From Tritrichomonas musculus (lineage: Eukaryota; Parabasalia; Tritrichomonadida; Tritrichomonadidae): a DNA stretch of 64,000 bases. The notes under the pieces were generated by a model. The model did no database searches. It had not been told where the DNA came from and was given only the letters and a program-made list of their open reading frames with translations. This document shows positions 1 to 11,377 of this stretch, in pieces (within the stretch, counting starts at the first letter, position 1; every line of letters begins with the position of its first letter). The stretch covers positions 992,001 through 1,056,000 of the forward strand of contig JAPFFF010000028.1 in NCBI GenBank assembly GCA_039105265.1. The letters are read 5' to 3'. Position numbers and translations under genes: made by a program.

Positions 1-1247
1 TCAGAGACAAATCGAACTGTGCTTGGATTAGCTGCATAGACAGCACCTGTGTAATTGTTTACAACATAAAGATTTTCAATTTGTGAATCAAGGAAGCATT
101 CATTTCCAAATGTAACATCGCCGACTGCATGAACTGTAAAAGATGTTAAGTTTGAGCAATTTTGGAATGAACCTTGGACAAAGGAAACAGAAGAGTTTGT
201 ATAAACTTCAACTTGGCTGATGTTTGAGTTCTGGAATGAGTAAATGCCAAAAGTAATCTCGCCATTTGCAATGACTGTGAGATTCTTAAGATCAGGAGTG
301 TTCTTGAAGCAACTTTCAACAAAGTGGACTGACTTTCCAACTTTAATGTAAATTTCGTGAATAGTTGAATTGATAAATGAGGTCAGGGCGCATGTTAAAC
401 TACCATCTGTTTGAAGGTTCACTTTGCCAAAGTTTTTGACACTTTTCAATGCATCTTGAACAATGCTGATGTCTTGAACCGCTTTTATGTTGAGTTCTTC
501 AACTGAAGCATCAGTAAAGCTAGCTAAACCAAGAGTAATTCCGCCACCGGATGTAAAGTTGCAAACTTTAATGCTTGTAGCACTCTGGAAACTTCCTTGA
601 ACAACACTGATCATATTGCCTGCATAGCAGATAATTTCATTGATATCAGCTCCATTAAATGAATCAAGTCCAAAATTTATTTCTTGCTTTGCATTAAGAT
701 TAATAAGCTGAACTCCTTTTGCATTCCTAAAGGAATCTTGGACAAAATGGATGCTGGTTGCATTAATATTAATTTGTTCAACATAAGCGTTACTGGCTGC
801 TGCTAATGCAAAGGTGCATTCTCCTGTTACATCTATGTTAAATGCTTTAACTTTGGAATTAATGAACTTGGTTACGCCTGATTCAAAGCTAGCTCCTTTA
901 TAGTTAATTGTGGGTGATGCTGCACTTGAAAAGGCTCCTTCTCCAATACTTAATGATTGTGTGTTAAAATTGATGGTTGCAATTGCTGCACATCCTGTGA
1001 ATGAATCTGCTGCAATAGAAACATCACTGCCTTGGATCGAGATGGTTGCAAGTGCTGTGTATCCTTCAAATGCTTTGGCTTGTATTGTAACTGGACCTGT
1101 GCATGTAACTACTAATTCAGTGGCAGCTTTATGATCTGCAACTTGTGTTGGACCTATGGTTTGCTCATTGGTAATGGTCAGAGTCGTCCCAGAATATGAA
1201 ATTTCTGACGCTCCTAGAGACAAGAGGTATGTTATTAGAAGTAACAT
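1..1247 (-). CDS. BspA-like LRR_5 secreted surface protein, 5' part (runs off window)
   Basis: The reading frame is open from an ATG at 1245-1247 to the left edge, about 415 codons, so the C-terminus lies outside. The first 15 or so residues are a hydrophobic signal peptide (MLLLITYLLSLGAS). The rest is a divergent LRR_5/BspA-like array with recurring aromatic-glycine-alanine units such as SFTGCAAI and AFSSAA, rich in A, T, N and I. Members of this family are extracellular solenoids implicated in adhesion and usually end in a transmembrane helix, which cannot be seen here. The start is supported by an in-frame TAA at 1275-1277 and an initiator-like TCATT 11 nt upstream. Its repeats are much less regular than those of the LRR_5 blocks at 17360 and 46368. 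Confidence 0.8.
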   Translation of the reverse strand, partial: MLLLITYLLSLGASEISYSGTTLTITNEQTIGPTQVADHKAATELVVTCTGPVTIQAKAFEGYTALATISIQGSDVSIAADSFTGCAAIATINFNTQSLSIGEGAFSSAASPTINYKGASFESGVTKFINSKVKAFNIDVTGECTFALAAASNAYVEQININATSIHFVQDSFRNAKGVQLINLNAKQEINFGLDSFNGADINEIICYAGNMISVVQGSFQSATSIKVCNFTSGGGITLGLASFTDASVEELNIKAVQDISIVQDALKSVKNFGKVNLQTDGSLTCALTSFINSTIHEIYIKVGKSVHFVESCFKNTPDLKNLTVIANGEITFGIYSFQNSNISQVEVYTNSSVSFVQGSFQNCSNLTSFTVHAVGDVTFGNECFLDSQIENLYVVNNYTGAVYAANPSTVRFVS

Positions 1248-1255
1248 AATAAAAA

Positions 1256-1260
1256 AATGA
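1256..1260 (-). promoter_or_regulatory. Inr-like core promoter element (TCATT)
   Basis: On the minus strand TCATT lies with its A 11 nt before the ATG of the BspA-like gene. It matches the TCA-pyrimidine-T/A initiator known from T. vaginalis, in its usual position. The call rests on motif and spacing only. Confidence 0.45.
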
Positions 1261-1885
1261 TTTATTTTATCGCCTTATCACGTATAAATTCAAATTTTTG
1301 ACTATTTGTATATGCTTTTTATTCTTAATTATCTCAAATTTTGAGAATGCTTTTATCAATTTTTTTTTATATATCTTCGAAAATAATTAAAATAATTATA
1401 ATTATTTTGATATAATAATATGTTTATTAATAATATTAATTTATTATATTATTTAATATTAATTATATTACAAACTTTAGTAGATATAACATTATTATAA
1501 TTTTTACAAAAGAAATTTTGAATAGTTCAAATCCCGATCATTTTTATACCACCATTGAAAATAAAAATCCGATAATTGAAAATGTTATTCATAGCTTTGT
1601 ATTTTTCTTTTCAATTTAACATTATTGGTGATAATATTTACTTTAATGAAATAAAAAAAAATTCAATTAATAAAACTTTGAAAATGAGAAAAATGTATTT
1701 ATTCTTTTTTTTTTTTTTTATGGAACCCCCATTGTTTTTAAAGTAAAATTCGGTAAACAATATGATAATCATAAATTTTAAATTAAAGAAAATATTTTAC
1801 ATAGGATTTTATATCATTTGAAAATTTTTTTCATTTCAATTAAAGGTATTCAATATTCTGTGAATAATGAAAATTGATATAATTT

Positions 1886-2918
1886 CTGGGTTTCCCTGTC
1901 CAGTGAGGTGAATAGCCAAGTTTGACTTTTTGAGGCATTTCTCGTTATTTCATATGGACAGCAGACCGTTTTATTGTATTCAAAAAAAAATGTAAAGTTA
2001 TGAATTATTTGTGAAAAAATGTCCATTAAAATCTTATGGACATTTAGCTTTTTTCCTCCTCTAATATTTTTTAATAATGCAATAGATGCAAAATTTAATA
2101 AAAATTTTGTCTTTCTTTAACAAAATAAAAAAACATTCAAAAAAAAATATCTACATTGAAAAATGATAGCTATCATTTTTCAAAGTAATAAAATAAAAAT
2201 ATCTCAAAAAGTTTATGCTACAATCTATATTAAATTCAAAAAATAAAGAATATCTTTAACATTTCTAAATTTAATAATATAAAAAAACAATATTTTGTTT
2301 TTTAAAACATTATAATTCAATTATAAATATGAATTGTACTCTAAAATAAGCAGAATTGAAAAACAATTATCATTGCAATCTTTTCAAGGTAAAACTTAAT
2401 TACATGCGATATTTTCTGTCAATATTCTCTATCAGTAAATATGATCAATCGATTAATCACATTGATCTAGAATAATACAAATAATAGAACAAAATTTATT
2501 AAAAATATAATTTCAAAAGATTATTTTAGAAATGAATTTATAAAACAAATAAAGATTGAATATAATTGGTCAAGCCAAATAAATTGAAAGATTCATTCAA
2601 CTTTTCTTAATAACAAAATAATTTTTTATTTTTTTGGCGATTTATACATTTTATATATTATTATGAAAAATTATTTAATTAAAATTCTTTATATTTATTG
2701 TGAGACTAGCCTTGATTGAATGAGTACATTCAATTTTGGATATTTTGGACATTTTTAGAATAAAAATAAACCGTTAAATGGACATTTTTTCTCAAATAAT
2801 TCATAACTTTACATTTTTTTTTGAATACAATAAAACGGTCTGCTGTCCATATGAAATAACGAGAAATGCCTCAAAAAGTCAAACTTGGCTATTCACCTCA
2901 CTGGACAGGGAAACCCAG
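1886..2918. mobile_element. Non-autonomous DNA transposon with long TIRs and 8-bp TSD
   Basis: The ends are 142-bp terminal inverted repeats, 1886-2027 and 2777-2918, with only one mismatch seen. Each begins CTGGGTTTCCCTGTCC reading inward. The element is flanked by identical 8-bp direct repeats, TATAATTT, at 1878-1885 and 2919-2926. The 750-bp interior is AT-rich with no transposase ORF, so it would need a transposase from elsewhere. Near-identical TIRs and a perfect TSD suggest recent insertion. An 8-bp TSD fits hAT-, P- or Merlin-like transposases, but the long TIRs and the CTGGG terminus do not settle the superfamily. The interior carries a perfect 28-bp palindrome at 2156-2183. Confidence 0.85.
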
Positions 2919-5315
2919 TATAATTTATTAAGTTAGATAAAAATTTTTTTGATATTTTTTATTTTAAAAAAATAGTATGTTATGGAAAATTTAAAAAATA
3001 AAATTTCATTTAAATTTCTTTATCAAAAATTAAATGGCTAAATAGCCATTAATCAATTCAATTTTTTTCAATTGATGTAAATAAAATTCTCGATATAGCA
3101 ATTTTTATGAAGAACTCATCAATTTTTACTTGAATTAACTTTAGTAAAATATTTTTAAGGCAGAATTAATAAATACCAAAAAAGATATTTATATTTTACG
3201 ATATTTCATTAAGGTTTTTTCTTTAAATGTTTTTCATTTGATATTATTTTTTTATATTTTTTTTTTAATTTATATTTACATGTTTAAATCATTTTAATAC
3301 AATAATTTAATTAAGATAATATAGAAAAGTATTATTTGTGAGAATTCTATCAATGAATTTCAGAGCCACTCTGAAATTCTCTCATAAAAAGCTATAATAA
3401 AATTTTAATATATCTGGACATATATTTGATTAATTTTATTATTTAATAGATTTTATATGTTTACATAAATCATTTTATAATATTCAGCCACGCTTATAAT
3501 AATGAAGATTCTTTTTATAATATATTATATTTTAGGGGAAATTTGAAATTCTCTAAATTAAATACATTAAATAATAAATTAAATGTGTAAAAATACTTTT
3601 TTTGATTACTTACTTTACTAATTGAAAATTAAAATTAAGATTATTTCGGACTTATAAATTAAAATCAATTACAATTTGATCCTTTCAACTTTACACATGC
3701 TCATGTAGCTTTTCATAAAATAAAGAATGATATATTAAATTTTGCTTTTTAGAATTCTCTATTGGTCAATATCATTATTAAAAGCAAATAAGAGGTATGG
3801 AAACTAACTTTTGTGAGAATTAGTGAAAAATGTAAAAATGAAATTATCTTATTATATTAAATAAAAAAATTAAATTTTATATAAATTTAAAATTTGTATA
3901 AATATGCTAATATGAAAAAAATTAATTATAACTAAATTTAAGAAAAATGACATAATATTACATTTTTCTAAAACGCTCAATACAACATTAATTTTAAAAA
4001 AATATCTATCAGAGTTAACTACAATATTAGAAAAAAGAGCTCAAAATGATCAAAAATCTTTTTTTATTAAGAAAAAAGCATTTTTATTAAATCTTTGGTG
4101 ATGTGATGTTTTGAGAATGCAAAAAATCTTTCATTCCTGGACTTATCGTATATTTTTATTTTACTAAAATTTTATATACACAAATATCTAATTATATTTA
4201 AGAAAATAATAAATTTTTATAGATTACAAATAAAGATATTTCCAAAAAAATGAAAATATTTGTAAATCATTGAAAACAAAAGAAATAATGAGTATAATTT
4301 CATGTTAAAAAATAAATTAATCTAAGAAATTGCAAATTTAAAACAAGAAATCTGAGATCTACGACCCTAATGAAATCTATTAAAAGAAAAATCGGATATT
4401 AATTACAATCAATGTAAATCATGATATTAAAAATTATGATTGGCCAAAAGAATAATTCAGAAAAAAGCATAAAAAATGAATTTTAATTGTTCAAATGATA
4501 TTTGATGATTTTGGAACAAATGAAAAGCATGAAAGCTCAAAAGGAATTATATATATATAAAAAAAAAACACTATTTTTTTTAGAAAAAATGCAATTAAAT
4601 GAAATAATATCTTTCATAAAAATAAGTAAATGTTTTTATTTTATTTGTTTTTTACATATATAAATATATCAAAAAAAAAAAAAAAAAAAAAAAAATTTAA
4701 TGATAAAATCATTTTTTTTATTCATATGAAATTATAAGGATTTAAAACTCAAATATTCTTATTCTCTCCTGATTTATTTTAAAAAAAAGTTTATTTTTGA
4801 AAATTTTTATATTCTATAGTTTATTGTTTTTTTTGTGAAAGTTTGCTTCAAATTATTAATATTTGTTTATCTTTAAAATCTATCTGTAAAAATTTAATTA
4901 AATTTTATATATATATTATATGTTTTATATTATTTATAATATTATGATATTAAATTTGATTTGTCCAGGAATTAGAGTTTCCGTACCTCTAGCAAATATT
5001 TAAAAACATTCCTTTTCAATATCAAACAGTTGTTAATGTTACACTTGGTATCAAAAAGCAATTGATAATTTATATCCACTTTTTCAGTATTTAATTGGTC
5101 GCAATTCCACTAAAAAAGATATTGTTTTATTCCATATTATAAAAAATATTTTTCAGAGATTTTCGTCAGAAAAGTGTGAAATTTTGAATATACCATTGAT
5201 ATTATTTTGAATTGTTAAGATAATAAAAAAAAAAAAAAAAAAAAAAAAAAATATTATATTATCAATTTTAGGTGTTATTTAAAATAAAGTAATAAATGGC
5301 GTGATATGATTAATT

Positions 5316-8300
5316 TTAATCATACAAATCAAGTCCAAAACCTTCGTAAAATAGTGATGTAATATCTTTTGCATTTGGTGAAATTTTATTCTCCAATTTT
5401 ATGTTTTGCAAATGCGATGTTAAAATAGGCTTTAAACCAATGTTGTATAAAAAATCAATTGTTCTATATGACTCATATAAAGAGTCAAAATTTTCATATA
5501 ATTTATATGAAAGTATTATATTACATACTTTTGATTCCAAGCCACTTTTTGCAACTTTTTGCTTGATAGCTGAGATGTCGTTTCCAAATTGTTTAATCAA
5601 CGCTATGCATAATAACAATAAAGAATGGTTGAATTGATTTGATGACTTTATTAATAATTCAATTGATTTGTTTATATCATGTTCAATTGAATCTTCATAG
5701 ATGTAAAGATGTGCCAAGTTGTACATTGATAAATGATCATTTTTTTGTCGAATTGCTTCTTTGAAATATTCAATTGCATTTCCAATTCTTTTATGAATAT
5801 TCTCTTCTTCAAATCCATGCTTGTAAATAATTCCAAGGTTGTTTTTTGCAAATTCAATATTAAATGAAGATGCCTCTTTGTAATAATGAATGGCTTCTTT
5901 AATGTCCCTTTTTATATGCCTTCCTTCATGAAGCAAAAATCCATGCATAAAGTTTGCTTTTCTGAAACCGTTCATTGATGATTGAATAATGTAACGTTTG
6001 CCTTTAATCTCATCTTTAGGAAAATGAAGGCCAAAAAAGTAAATAAGACCGAGACAGAATTGTGCATTTGAATAATTCTTCTCTGCAGAAAGTGAAAAAT
6101 AATGAACAGCTTTGTTTATATCTTGTTTGACATATTTACCTTGATAATATATGAATCCCATAGAAAATTGCGCTTTTGGATGATTTTGATTTGCTGCAAG
6201 AGTCAAATAATAAATTGCTTTATTGAAATCATGTGCTTGTTGATAAATAATGCCAAGATTGAATTGTGCTTCTTCTACATTTTGATTTGCAGCAAGTGAT
6301 AAATAATGAATCGATTTGTTAATGTCACGTGCGACATATCCTCCTTCATAATAAAAGAGCCCGAGGAAAAACTGCGCTTGTGGATAATTCTGGTTCGCAG
6401 CAAGAGTGAAATAATGAACTGATTTGTCAATATCACGTGTAACATATTTACCATCATAATAAGTGACGCCTAGATTATATTGTGCAATTGCTACATTTTG
6501 CTTTGCTGCAAGTTTAAAATAATAAATTGATTTCTCAATGTTTCGAGTGACATATTTGCCACCACAATAAATTATTCCCAAATAAAACTGAGAATCTGAA
6601 TTATTCTGATTTGCAGACAATGTCAAATAATGAATTGCCTTTTCAATATCATATGAGACATAAATTATACCAAGAAAAAATTGAGCATCTGAATCATTTT
6701 GCTTTGCAGCTAATGAAAAATAATGAATTGCTTTTTGAATATCTTGTGTAACATATTCGCCATTATAATAAATAAATCCTAGATTGTAGAGTGCTTGATT
6801 AAAATTATTATCTGCAGCTAATGAAAAATAATGAATTACTTTATTCATATCTCGCATTATATATTTTCCATCATAATAAATAATAGCAAGATTACATTGT
6901 GCTTGTGAAATATTTTGATCTGCAGCCAATTTATAATAAAAAATTGCTTTGTTAATATCACGTGCGATATATTTACCTTCTTCGTAAATAACACCAAGCA
7001 TATATTGTGCTTGCGGATTATTTTGATCTGCAGACATTTGAAAATAATGAATTGCTTTCTTAACATCTTGTTTAATATATTTCCCTTCATAATAAATAGC
7101 GCCAAGATTATATTGTGCTTCAACACTATTATAATTTGCTGCAACAGTAAAAATAAGAATCGCTTGTTCAATATCACGTTCAATATATTTACCTTCATAA
7201 AATATTGTACCAAGATAAAACATGGCTTCAACATGGTCATGTTCTGCAGCTCTTACAAAATAATGAAGTGCTTTTTTAATGTCTTGTGTAACATATTCCC
7301 CTTTGTAATAAATAACACCAAGATTAAATAGTGCTTCAGGATTGTTTCGTTTTGCAGCAAGTGAAAAATAATGAATTGCTTTATTAACATCTTTCACACC
7401 ATATTTATCTTGATAATAAATTTGACCAAGGCTTAATTGTGCCTCTGAATTAATGAAATCTGCTGCTAATGTCAAATAATGAATAGCTTTCTTGATGTCT
7501 TGTGTGACATATTGCCCTTGTTTATAAATAACACCAAGATAAAATTGGGCTTTTGTAATATGTTGATCTGCAGCAAGCGTAAAATAATGAATCGCTTTGT
7601 TAATATCTTTTGATATATATTTGCCTTCGTAATAAATTAGTCCAAGATAAAATTGTGCTCTTGGATGATTTTTATTTGCTGCAGATGTAAAATAATTAAT
7701 TGCTTTATTGATATCTTGTTTGACATATTTTTTATCATAATAAGTTACACCAAGACAAAATTGTGCTTGTGCATAATCCAAGTCTGCTGCAAGAGAAAAA
7801 TAATGAATTGCTTTATTAATGTCTCTTGGCAAACATTCATCTTCATAATAAATAAGACCAATGTGATATTGCGCTCGTGGATAATTTTGATCTGAAGCAA
7901 GTTGAAAATAATGAATTGCTTTATTAATATCACGAGGAAAATATAGATCTTCATAATAGAAAAGACCAAGATAAAATTGTGCTTTTGGATAATTTTGATT
8001 GGCAGCCAATGTAAACAATTGAATTGCTTTTTTACTGTCTTCAATGCCATAATCTTCTTTTTCATGCATTTCACCCAAATTGGATAAAATTTCTGGATCT
8101 TTCGGTATCACTGAAATATCAATTTGTTTACAATTATCTATATAAAAAGATTCAATTAATTCAGAAATCGTTGATTGTTCTTTATATAATTCACTTTTTC
8201 TGACAGTTTTTTCATCTGGATATTTTTCATTGTTTATATAGAAAATCAATGATTTCAATGAATAAATATCATTTGAATATGAAACTTTTCCTTCATTAAC

Positions 8301-9440
8301 TTCAGGTGAAACAAATATTGATGAAAAATCAACTGTTCGTAGTACTTCTTCTTCTTCTTTTGAAACCTCTGAATTTTCTGATATTCTAATCATTCGATCA
8401 AAATCAATAAGAAAAACTCTTTTTTGTTCATCAATCATCACATTATTTGGCTTTAAATCTCTATAAACAAACTTGTTCTTATGAAGATAATTAAAAATCA
8501 TCAATAATTGGAAAATAATTGTGCATTTGTCACTTTGATTCAGATTCATTTCTTCAATGTTTTTCAACGTTTTTCCATTGATGAATTCAATTATAGGAAA
8601 TCTTTTTCCTTCAATGATTCCGTAAAATTTTGGTAAAAGTGGATAGTTCATATTTTTGTAGTTCTCAATTTCACGGTCAAGTAATTTTGAATGTTCTTCT
8701 TTAAGGCCATATGGTTGCTTTATCACAAAAAGTTCTTCTTTTTCAATGTGAAAAATTAAAATGGCTCTGAAAAAGGAGCCTGTTCCAATAATTCGTAATT
8801 CAATAAAATCAGACTCTTCAAAATTATTTATGATTGATGCTTCTTTAGTTTCAGATGAAAAATTAAAATCAGATTTGTCATTCAATTTTGAATAACTTTG
8901 TTTGATTAAATATCCAGCAATACTTGATTTAATTATGCTCAATGCTTTTGGATGAAATGAGTTTGCTGATGATTTTCGAATAGTAATTCTTTTGCAAAAA
9001 CTAGAAATTTCTGTTTGGAAAATATCATCATATTTTATAATATTAATTTCATTTCCAAAATTTTGCTTAAAAATATTTTGGCAATCTGATGCAAAACAAA
9101 ATTTAATTTTGTTGTTTTTAGAAAATAGTGAATCAAGAAGGTTTTGCTGCTGTTGATTGATAATAATCAATGTTTTTTTAAAACTAAGTATGAAATGCAT
9201 AGTATATTCTCCATATTTGCTCTCATTATAATGATAAATAATGACAACAGGAGAATTTATAAAATTTTGATGAATTATTTCATTTTTTTCAAAATCAAAT
9301 TCTTCAGTAATATGAAAAAATATATAATCATGTAAAATCTTATTGATTTTTGTATCAGCTATTGTAATTTTATCATTTTTTAATTGATCACTGAACTTGA
9401 GGAAACTTGATAACATTTCTGTTGAGTATTTTGTAAACAT
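5316..9440 (-). CDS. Protein kinase with about 22 C-terminal Sel1 repeats
   Basis: This 1,374-residue protein starts at ATG 9438-9440. Residues 1-210 are an unrecognised N-terminal region. Residues 213-435 form a kinase fold: glycine loop GTGSFF (219-224), ATP lysine in VIKQP (K241), YRDLKPNN in place of HRD (326-333) and SPE (378-380). The metal-binding motif reads DFD (346-348) rather than DFG. The lysine and both catalytic aspartates are kept, so activity is plausible. From about residue 450 to 1330 there are roughly 22 Sel1-like units of about 36 residues, each with A-x-HYF-x-LAA and AQ-x-x-LG positions. Sel1 arrays form TPR-like superhelices that bind proteins, so the kinase is probably a scaffolded signalling protein in the cytosol. 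Kinase-Sel1 fusions are typical of Tritrichomonas. The stop context is TAAAA. Confidence 0.9.
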   Translation of the reverse strand: MFTKYSTEMLSSFLKFSDQLKNDKITIADTKINKILHDYIFFHITEEFDFEKNEIIHQNFINSPVVIIYHYNESKYGEYTMHFILSFKKTLIIINQQQQNLLDSLFSKNNKIKFCFASDCQNIFKQNFGNEINIIKYDDIFQTEISSFCKRITIRKSSANSFHPKALSIIKSSIAGYLIKQSYSKLNDKSDFNFSSETKEASIINNFEESDFIELRIIGTGSFFRAILIFHIEKEELFVIKQPYGLKEEHSKLLDREIENYKNMNYPLLPKFYGIIEGKRFPIIEFINGKTLKNIEEMNLNQSDKCTIIFQLLMIFNYLHKNKFVYRDLKPNNVMIDEQKRVFLIDFDRMIRISENSEVSKEEEEVLRTVDFSSIFVSPEVNEGKVSYSNDIYSLKSLIFYINNEKYPDEKTVRKSELYKEQSTISELIESFYIDNCKQIDISVIPKDPEILSNLGEMHEKEDYGIEDSKKAIQLFTLAANQNYPKAQFYLGLFYYEDLYFPRDINKAIHYFQLASDQNYPRAQYHIGLIYYEDECLPRDINKAIHYFSLAADLDYAQAQFCLGVTYYDKKYVKQDINKAINYFTSAANKNHPRAQFYLGLIYYEGKYISKDINKAIHYFTLAADQHITKAQFYLGVIYKQGQYVTQDIKKAIHYLTLAADFINSEAQLSLGQIYYQDKYGVKDVNKAIHYFSLAAKRNNPEALFNLGVIYYKGEYVTQDIKKALHYFVRAAEHDHVEAMFYLGTIFYEGKYIERDIEQAILIFTVAANYNSVEAQYNLGAIYYEGKYIKQDVKKAIHYFQMSADQNNPQAQYMLGVIYEEGKYIARDINKAIFYYKLAADQNISQAQCNLAIIYYDGKYIMRDMNKVIHYFSLAADNNFNQALYNLGFIYYNGEYVTQDIQKAIHYFSLAAKQNDSDAQFFLGIIYVSYDIEKAIHYLTLSANQNNSDSQFYLGIIYCGGKYVTRNIEKSIYYFKLAAKQNVAIAQYNLGVTYYDGKYVTRDIDKSVHYFTLAANQNYPQAQFFLGLFYYEGGYVARDINKSIHYLSLAANQNVEEAQFNLGIIYQQAHDFNKAIYYLTLAANQNHPKAQFSMGFIYYQGKYVKQDINKAVHYFSLSAEKNYSNAQFCLGLIYFFGLHFPKDEIKGKRYIIQSSMNGFRKANFMHGFLLHEGRHIKRDIKEAIHYYKEASSFNIEFAKNNLGIIYKHGFEEENIHKRIGNAIEYFKEAIRQKNDHLSMYNLAHLYIYEDSIEHDINKSIELLIKSSNQFNHSLLLLCIALIKQFGNDISAIKQKVAKSGLESKVCNIILSYKLYENFDSLYESYRTIDFLYNIGLKPILTSHLQNIKLENKISPNAKDITSLFYEGFGLDLYD

Positions 9441-10232
9441 GTGAATTTTTCAAACAACTAAATTTAAAAATAATTTTATGGCTATCTCCGAAAGAATTGA
9501 AAATAATTAAATAAAAAAGAGATAATATAATTTTATTGATTCAAGATAATTTTTTTTTCCTAGAATAATGTTTTTTATCATAAATCATTTTCTGTCAATT
9601 TAAATCGTCTTTATATATTATTACTTGATACTTTCTCTATTCCTACTAATGGAAAATCTTCATTTTTTTAAAATTTTCTGAGTACACCAACAATGAATAA
9701 ATAAAATCAACTTTGGATATTTTTAAATATAATTTAAAAAAAATTCAGTACTTCGGCCAATCGAACTAGAGGCAGAATCAAAAGGAGTATAAACAAATAC
9801 GCCAAATTGGTAAATTATAATCGAAAATATCTCAAATATTATATTTTCAAAAAATAAAAGTTTTTTATATCTCAGAATATATTTGAGACATATGAATATA
9901 ATAAGCTTAATTTTAAATAAATAAAATACATATATTTTTATAAACACTTTTTTTATAAAATTTTCTTTAAATATATAGTGATAATAATATCTTTTTTTCA
10001 TCAATCTTCGTTCGGTGTTTTAAAATTTGAAATATATTTAATAATAAAAGTGATAAAAAGGAAAAATGATAAATATTAAATAAAAAATTTGTTTGATATT
10101 AAATATGTTTATTAAAATTTTGATTTATGATTAGGATACTGCCACATTATGACTAAAAAATCAGAATTAGACAGAGTATTCCTTTTATTATTAAATATTG
10201 CCCTAAACCGCCACGGGCGATTTCGATTTCCC

Positions 10233-10347
10233 AAAAATAATTTTTTCATTTTTTTAAACACCATATTTAAAATGGTTAACCAAGCCTTGGTTATAATAAT
10301 AACAATATTTTAAATATGGTGTTTAAAAAAATCAAAAAATTATTTTT
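10233..10347. repeat. Large inverted repeat (41-bp arms)
   Basis: The arms 10233-10273 and 10307-10347 are reverse complements with one mismatch, enclosing a 33-nt loop. The loop holds a smaller palindrome, AACCAA-GCC-TTGGTT. Flanking target duplications were not found. It could be a tiny foldback element or a cruciform-forming hairpin. Confidence 0.7.
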
Positions 10348-11343
10348 TAAAAACATCACTTCAAAATAACAACTATTTTTTTTATTCCAACACCTATTCA
10401 AAAAGTTTATCAAAACTTTCCATATAATCACCCTTTTTTTAAATTATATTTGATGGAAATTACTCAGAAAAATTGTGAAAAATTGAACAAATAATTGACT
10501 TTGGACTGAGTCTGTTGAAACCATCTGTTTTTTGTTACCAAAATACAAATTATCTCTTTCATTAAAAGAAGAAATTGAAAAAAAGTTTGTTATATAAGCT
10601 TCCTGAATATTATTGACATTCTAATTATCTCTTTTACAATTGCTTCTATATTATTTTATAATATTTTGTATTTATTCTATTTGATTGCCAATGATGTATG
10701 TAATTAAATAGAATAAAGGAGATTATCAGTTGATTTAGTAAAAAAAAGTTATAGGTATATATATATACATCTATATATAAAGTGGAATGTGGTGGATTAT
10801 GCTACAAATATATATAAAATACCTCAAAGCAAAATATTTTTTTTTTTAAAAAAAAGGTAATTTTTTCTTGTTCCATATATTTAACACTTAAAATAATTTG
10901 GCTTTATGCTATAAGTCTGATGAATGCTCTAGGCTTGGTGGAAATATGATTCAGAAAACAAATACTACATTAATGTAGTATGAAAAATAAAATTCCATAG
11001 AAATATATAAGTGGAAAGTTGAATTCGTTATATGAAAATTGAAATAATTTCAGAAGAAATTCGCTGGAATTTGGAAAATTATTTGCTAAGTACAAAAAGA
11101 ATCAATACAAAAAATGGTATATCCAACAATGAAGTGATTTTTTTATTAACATTTTTTTAACGTTTCCTCTTTTTTAATGTGCAATTCAGTAAAAAGCAAT
11201 GTTATTTTGCAATGTTTTAGCTGTTTTTAAGTCGAATATAACAAATCATAGTTTGATCATTTGGATGCAAATATAAAACCAGAAACATTGCTTCATGTTT
11301 TTTCCTATATTTAACTTTGGAAACATAAAAACAATATTAAAAA

Positions 11344-11377
11344 TTTATCTTTCTATGTTATAACATAGAAAGATAAA
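11344..11377. repeat. 34-bp perfect palindrome
   Basis: Two 17-bp halves meet at 11360/11361 with no loop, and a poly(A) tract follows about 14 nt downstream. It is far from any recognised gene, so a terminator role is unsupported. Confidence 0.7.

Larger units (their letters stand above)
1248..5315. other. Gene-poor AT-rich spacer containing a TIR element
   Basis: No coding region was found. It contains the TIR element at 1886-2918 and a short hairpin at 3355-3379 (11-bp stem, 3-nt loop). There are also two poly(A) tracts, near 4673-4696 and 5227-5251. The rest is simple AT-rich sequence. Confidence 0.7.

Noticed and set aside
1515-1545. GTTCAAATCCC, a tRNA T-loop look-alike
   Set aside because: The T-stem does not pair and no other arms are present.
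1886-2918. Polinton/Maverick end or solo virus-like relic
   Set aside because: Those elements make 6-bp target duplications and encode polymerase and capsid genes. Here the duplication is 8 bp, the element is 1 kb and noncoding.
5672-8074. Open frames in other frames inside the Sel1 kinase gene
   Set aside because: They follow the Sel1 repeat period and read as hydrophobic I/F/K-rich text; they are shadows of the real gene.
9748-9790. tRNA-like T-loop word GTTCGAT followed by a T run on the minus strand
   Set aside because: The position after the loop is G, not the invariant C, the T-stem does not pair, and no acceptor or anticodon arm can be drawn.
9723-10004. 93-codon minus-strand ORF
   Set aside because: Composition is that of translated AT-rich DNA, with no domain, no Inr and no homologue recognised.
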